Shown one piece after another: positions 60,174-61,119 of a stretch of 61,119 bases of DNA. A program made the position numbers and the translations under genes. Each line of letters begins with the position of its first letter. Positions within the stretch are counted from its first letter, which is position 1. The notes under the pieces are model-generated. The model saw nothing but the letters and a program-made list of their open reading frames with translations, was not told where the DNA came from and made no database searches. Origin of the DNA: Geofilum rubicundum JCM 15548 (GTDB lineage: Bacteria; Bacteroidota; Bacteroidia; Bacteroidales; Marinilabiliaceae); NCBI RefSeq assembly GCF_000974365.1, contig NZ_BAZW01000025.1, positions 1 to 61,119 of the forward strand, in the 5' to 3' direction.

Positions 60174-60983
60174 TTACAAATTACCCCGCATCCAATATAC
60201 GCCCATACCCACCCATTCCTTCCAGAGCAATTCCCAGGTGGATAAAGCGGAAGCTGAAGGAATAAAATAATCCGACGGCACAGCCGGCGAAAAAGGATAA
60301 AGCGGATCAGCGCCAATGGATCGCACGACAAATCCCTGCTTTTCAAAAACCCTTCTGGCTCGTGGCATGTGCCAGGCAGAAGTTACCAGCACAATTCTCC
60401 TGGGCCACCCATTGGTTTCAAATATTTGACGGGTATTTATCGCATTTTCATAGGTGTTGCGCGACAAGGAATCCACCACAATCATTTTCCGATCCAGTCC
60501 CATCCCGGTCAAAAATTCCAGTAAATATGCGGCCTCTCCCCTTTCATTGGTCAATACGGCAGACGAACCACCAGAAACAATCAGCTGTTCCACAGGATTG
60601 GTCTGAACAATCATCAAAGCCTGCATCAAGCGGTCACCCCCTGACCCAAAACGAATACGTCCGGAAGCCACATGTTCAGCACTCATACCGCCCAGCACCA
60701 CAACCCGGTTAACGGCAGAATCATTGACCGGCAAACCAACAGGAGCCGATTCCCAGCCCATGACCGTCCACCTCAATAGCAAGGGATGGCTAAAAACAAT
60801 AAGAACAAGTCCGGCCATGATCAATAACCGTCTGCTCCAAGGAAACTGCTGAGACAAATTCCATCGACCCGTATTTCTCTTACTGTTATACAGCCGGAGA
60901 AACACCGAAGTCGCCACAAAAATGATTGCCAGATTAAAGGGTGACAGCAGAAAGGTTGCGAGTTTTGAGAGGATGAAGAACAT
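60174..60983 (-). CDS. YdcF/DUF218-family membrane protein (ElyC/SanA-like)
   Basis: This protein of 269 residues has two N-terminal transmembrane helices (about residues 12-30 and 50-70) and then a DUF218 domain. The domain begins VNRVVVLGGMSAEHV and contains LIVSGGSSAVLTNERGEA, the conserved VVDSLSRNTYENAINT and VLVTSAWHMPRARRVFEKQG. Relatives in E. coli act in envelope homeostasis, including lipid carrier or peptidoglycan functions, but the reaction is not settled. The tandem array C lies 12 bases upstream of the start. Confidence 0.85.
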   Translation of the reverse strand: MFFILSKLATFLLSPFNLAIIFVATSVFLRLYNSKRNTGRWNLSQQFPWSRRLLIMAGLVLIVFSHPLLLRWTVMGWESAPVGLPVNDSAVNRVVVLGGMSAEHVASGRIRFGSGGDRLMQALMIVQTNPVEQLIVSGGSSAVLTNERGEAAYLLEFLTGMGLDRKMIVVDSLSRNTYENAINTRQIFETNGWPRRIVLVTSAWHMPRARRVFEKQGFVVRSIGADPLYPFSPAVPSDYFIPSASALSTWELLWKEWVGMGVYWMRGNL

Positions 60984-60995
60984 TTTCTTATAAAA

Positions 60996-61119
60996 AGGGT
61001 TGATGGGGCTGATAGGGTTGATAGGGTTGATAGGGTTGAGTGGGTTGATGGGGTAAGTCGTAGGAAGGGGAAAAGGGTTGATGGGGCTGAGTGGGTTGAG
61101 TGGGTAGAGGGGGTTCCCT
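60996..61119 (-). repeat. Array C: degenerate 9-base tandem repeats upstream of the YdcF-like gene
   Basis: The plus strand reads units such as GGGTTGATA, GGGCTGATA, GGGTTGAGT and GGGTTGATG, so the minus (coding) strand reads TATCAACCC units. The array continues past the window edge. It has the same sense relative to its downstream gene as arrays A and B. Confidence 0.75.

Noticed and set aside
30223-61119. The tandem arrays as CRISPR arrays
   Set aside because: Units are 8-9 bases with no unique spacers of 25-40 bases and no cas genes are nearby.

Overview
The window looks like a chromosomal segment from a Bacteroidota bacterium, probably a marine or saline-sediment member of the Bacteroidales/Marinilabiliales group. 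The evidence is a 286-residue primary sigma factor without the long N-terminal region, many promoters of the Bacteroidota type (TTTG or TTG, about 20 bases, then TAnnTTTG), the ileS-dksA-lspA order, a TonB-dependent receptor, DUF6588 and WbqC family proteins, and a beta-lysine osmolyte operon (kamA-ablB). The placement is inferred from gene content and not from a marker-gene tree.

Layout. 1-7.6 kb: end of an outer-membrane barrel gene, uvrB, dapF, a 616-base gap with a possible small RNA, an HtrA/DegQ protease, the primary sigma factor and a glycosyltransferase. 7.7-16.3 kb: gyrB, an orphan NusG/UpxY-like factor, a nucleobase permease, NADP-type glutamate dehydrogenase, a small zinc-ribbon protein, a DUF2807 lipoprotein, a nitroreductase and a DUF6588 protein. 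16.5-24.5 kb: an M3 peptidase, a YhcH-family protein, the kamA-ablB-sodium symporter operon, an SGNH lipoprotein and a MarR regulator. 24.5-36 kb: small housekeeping enzymes, a KdsD-like isomerase followed by a phosphohexomutase, a PfkB kinase, a LapA/WbqC pair, an NlpC/P60 hydrolase and a 7TM-HD phosphohydrolase. 36-47 kb: lspA, dksA-like, ileS, a TonB receptor, rocD and argS. 47-61 kb: a PAS histidine kinase with a degenerate receiver domain, an S37-type peptidase, ArfB, an aldo/keto reductase, an XRE-cupin regulator directly abutting an acyl-CoA ligase, a hyperacidic small protein, nrfHA for nitrite ammonification and a YdcF-type protein.

The sequence carries about twenty single-base indels (nearly all losses, mostly a G or C from a short run) that break conserved genes, including gyrB, ileS, argS and dapF. 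They are best read as consensus errors. I therefore annotate each such gene as one CDS with the position of the break. In every case the corrected length is a whole number of codons.

There is no mobile element, CRISPR array, tRNA or rRNA that I can support. The most interesting non-coding signals are degenerate 8-9 base tandem arrays (C-rich strand ACCTATCA-like) placed upstream of three unrelated genes in the same orientation, a compact hairpin RNA candidate near 3.66 kb with its own promoter and terminator, and a short basic ORF in the kamA leader. The best candidate functional unit is kamA-ablB-symporter, which may couple synthesis of N-acetyl-beta-lysine to sodium-driven transport.
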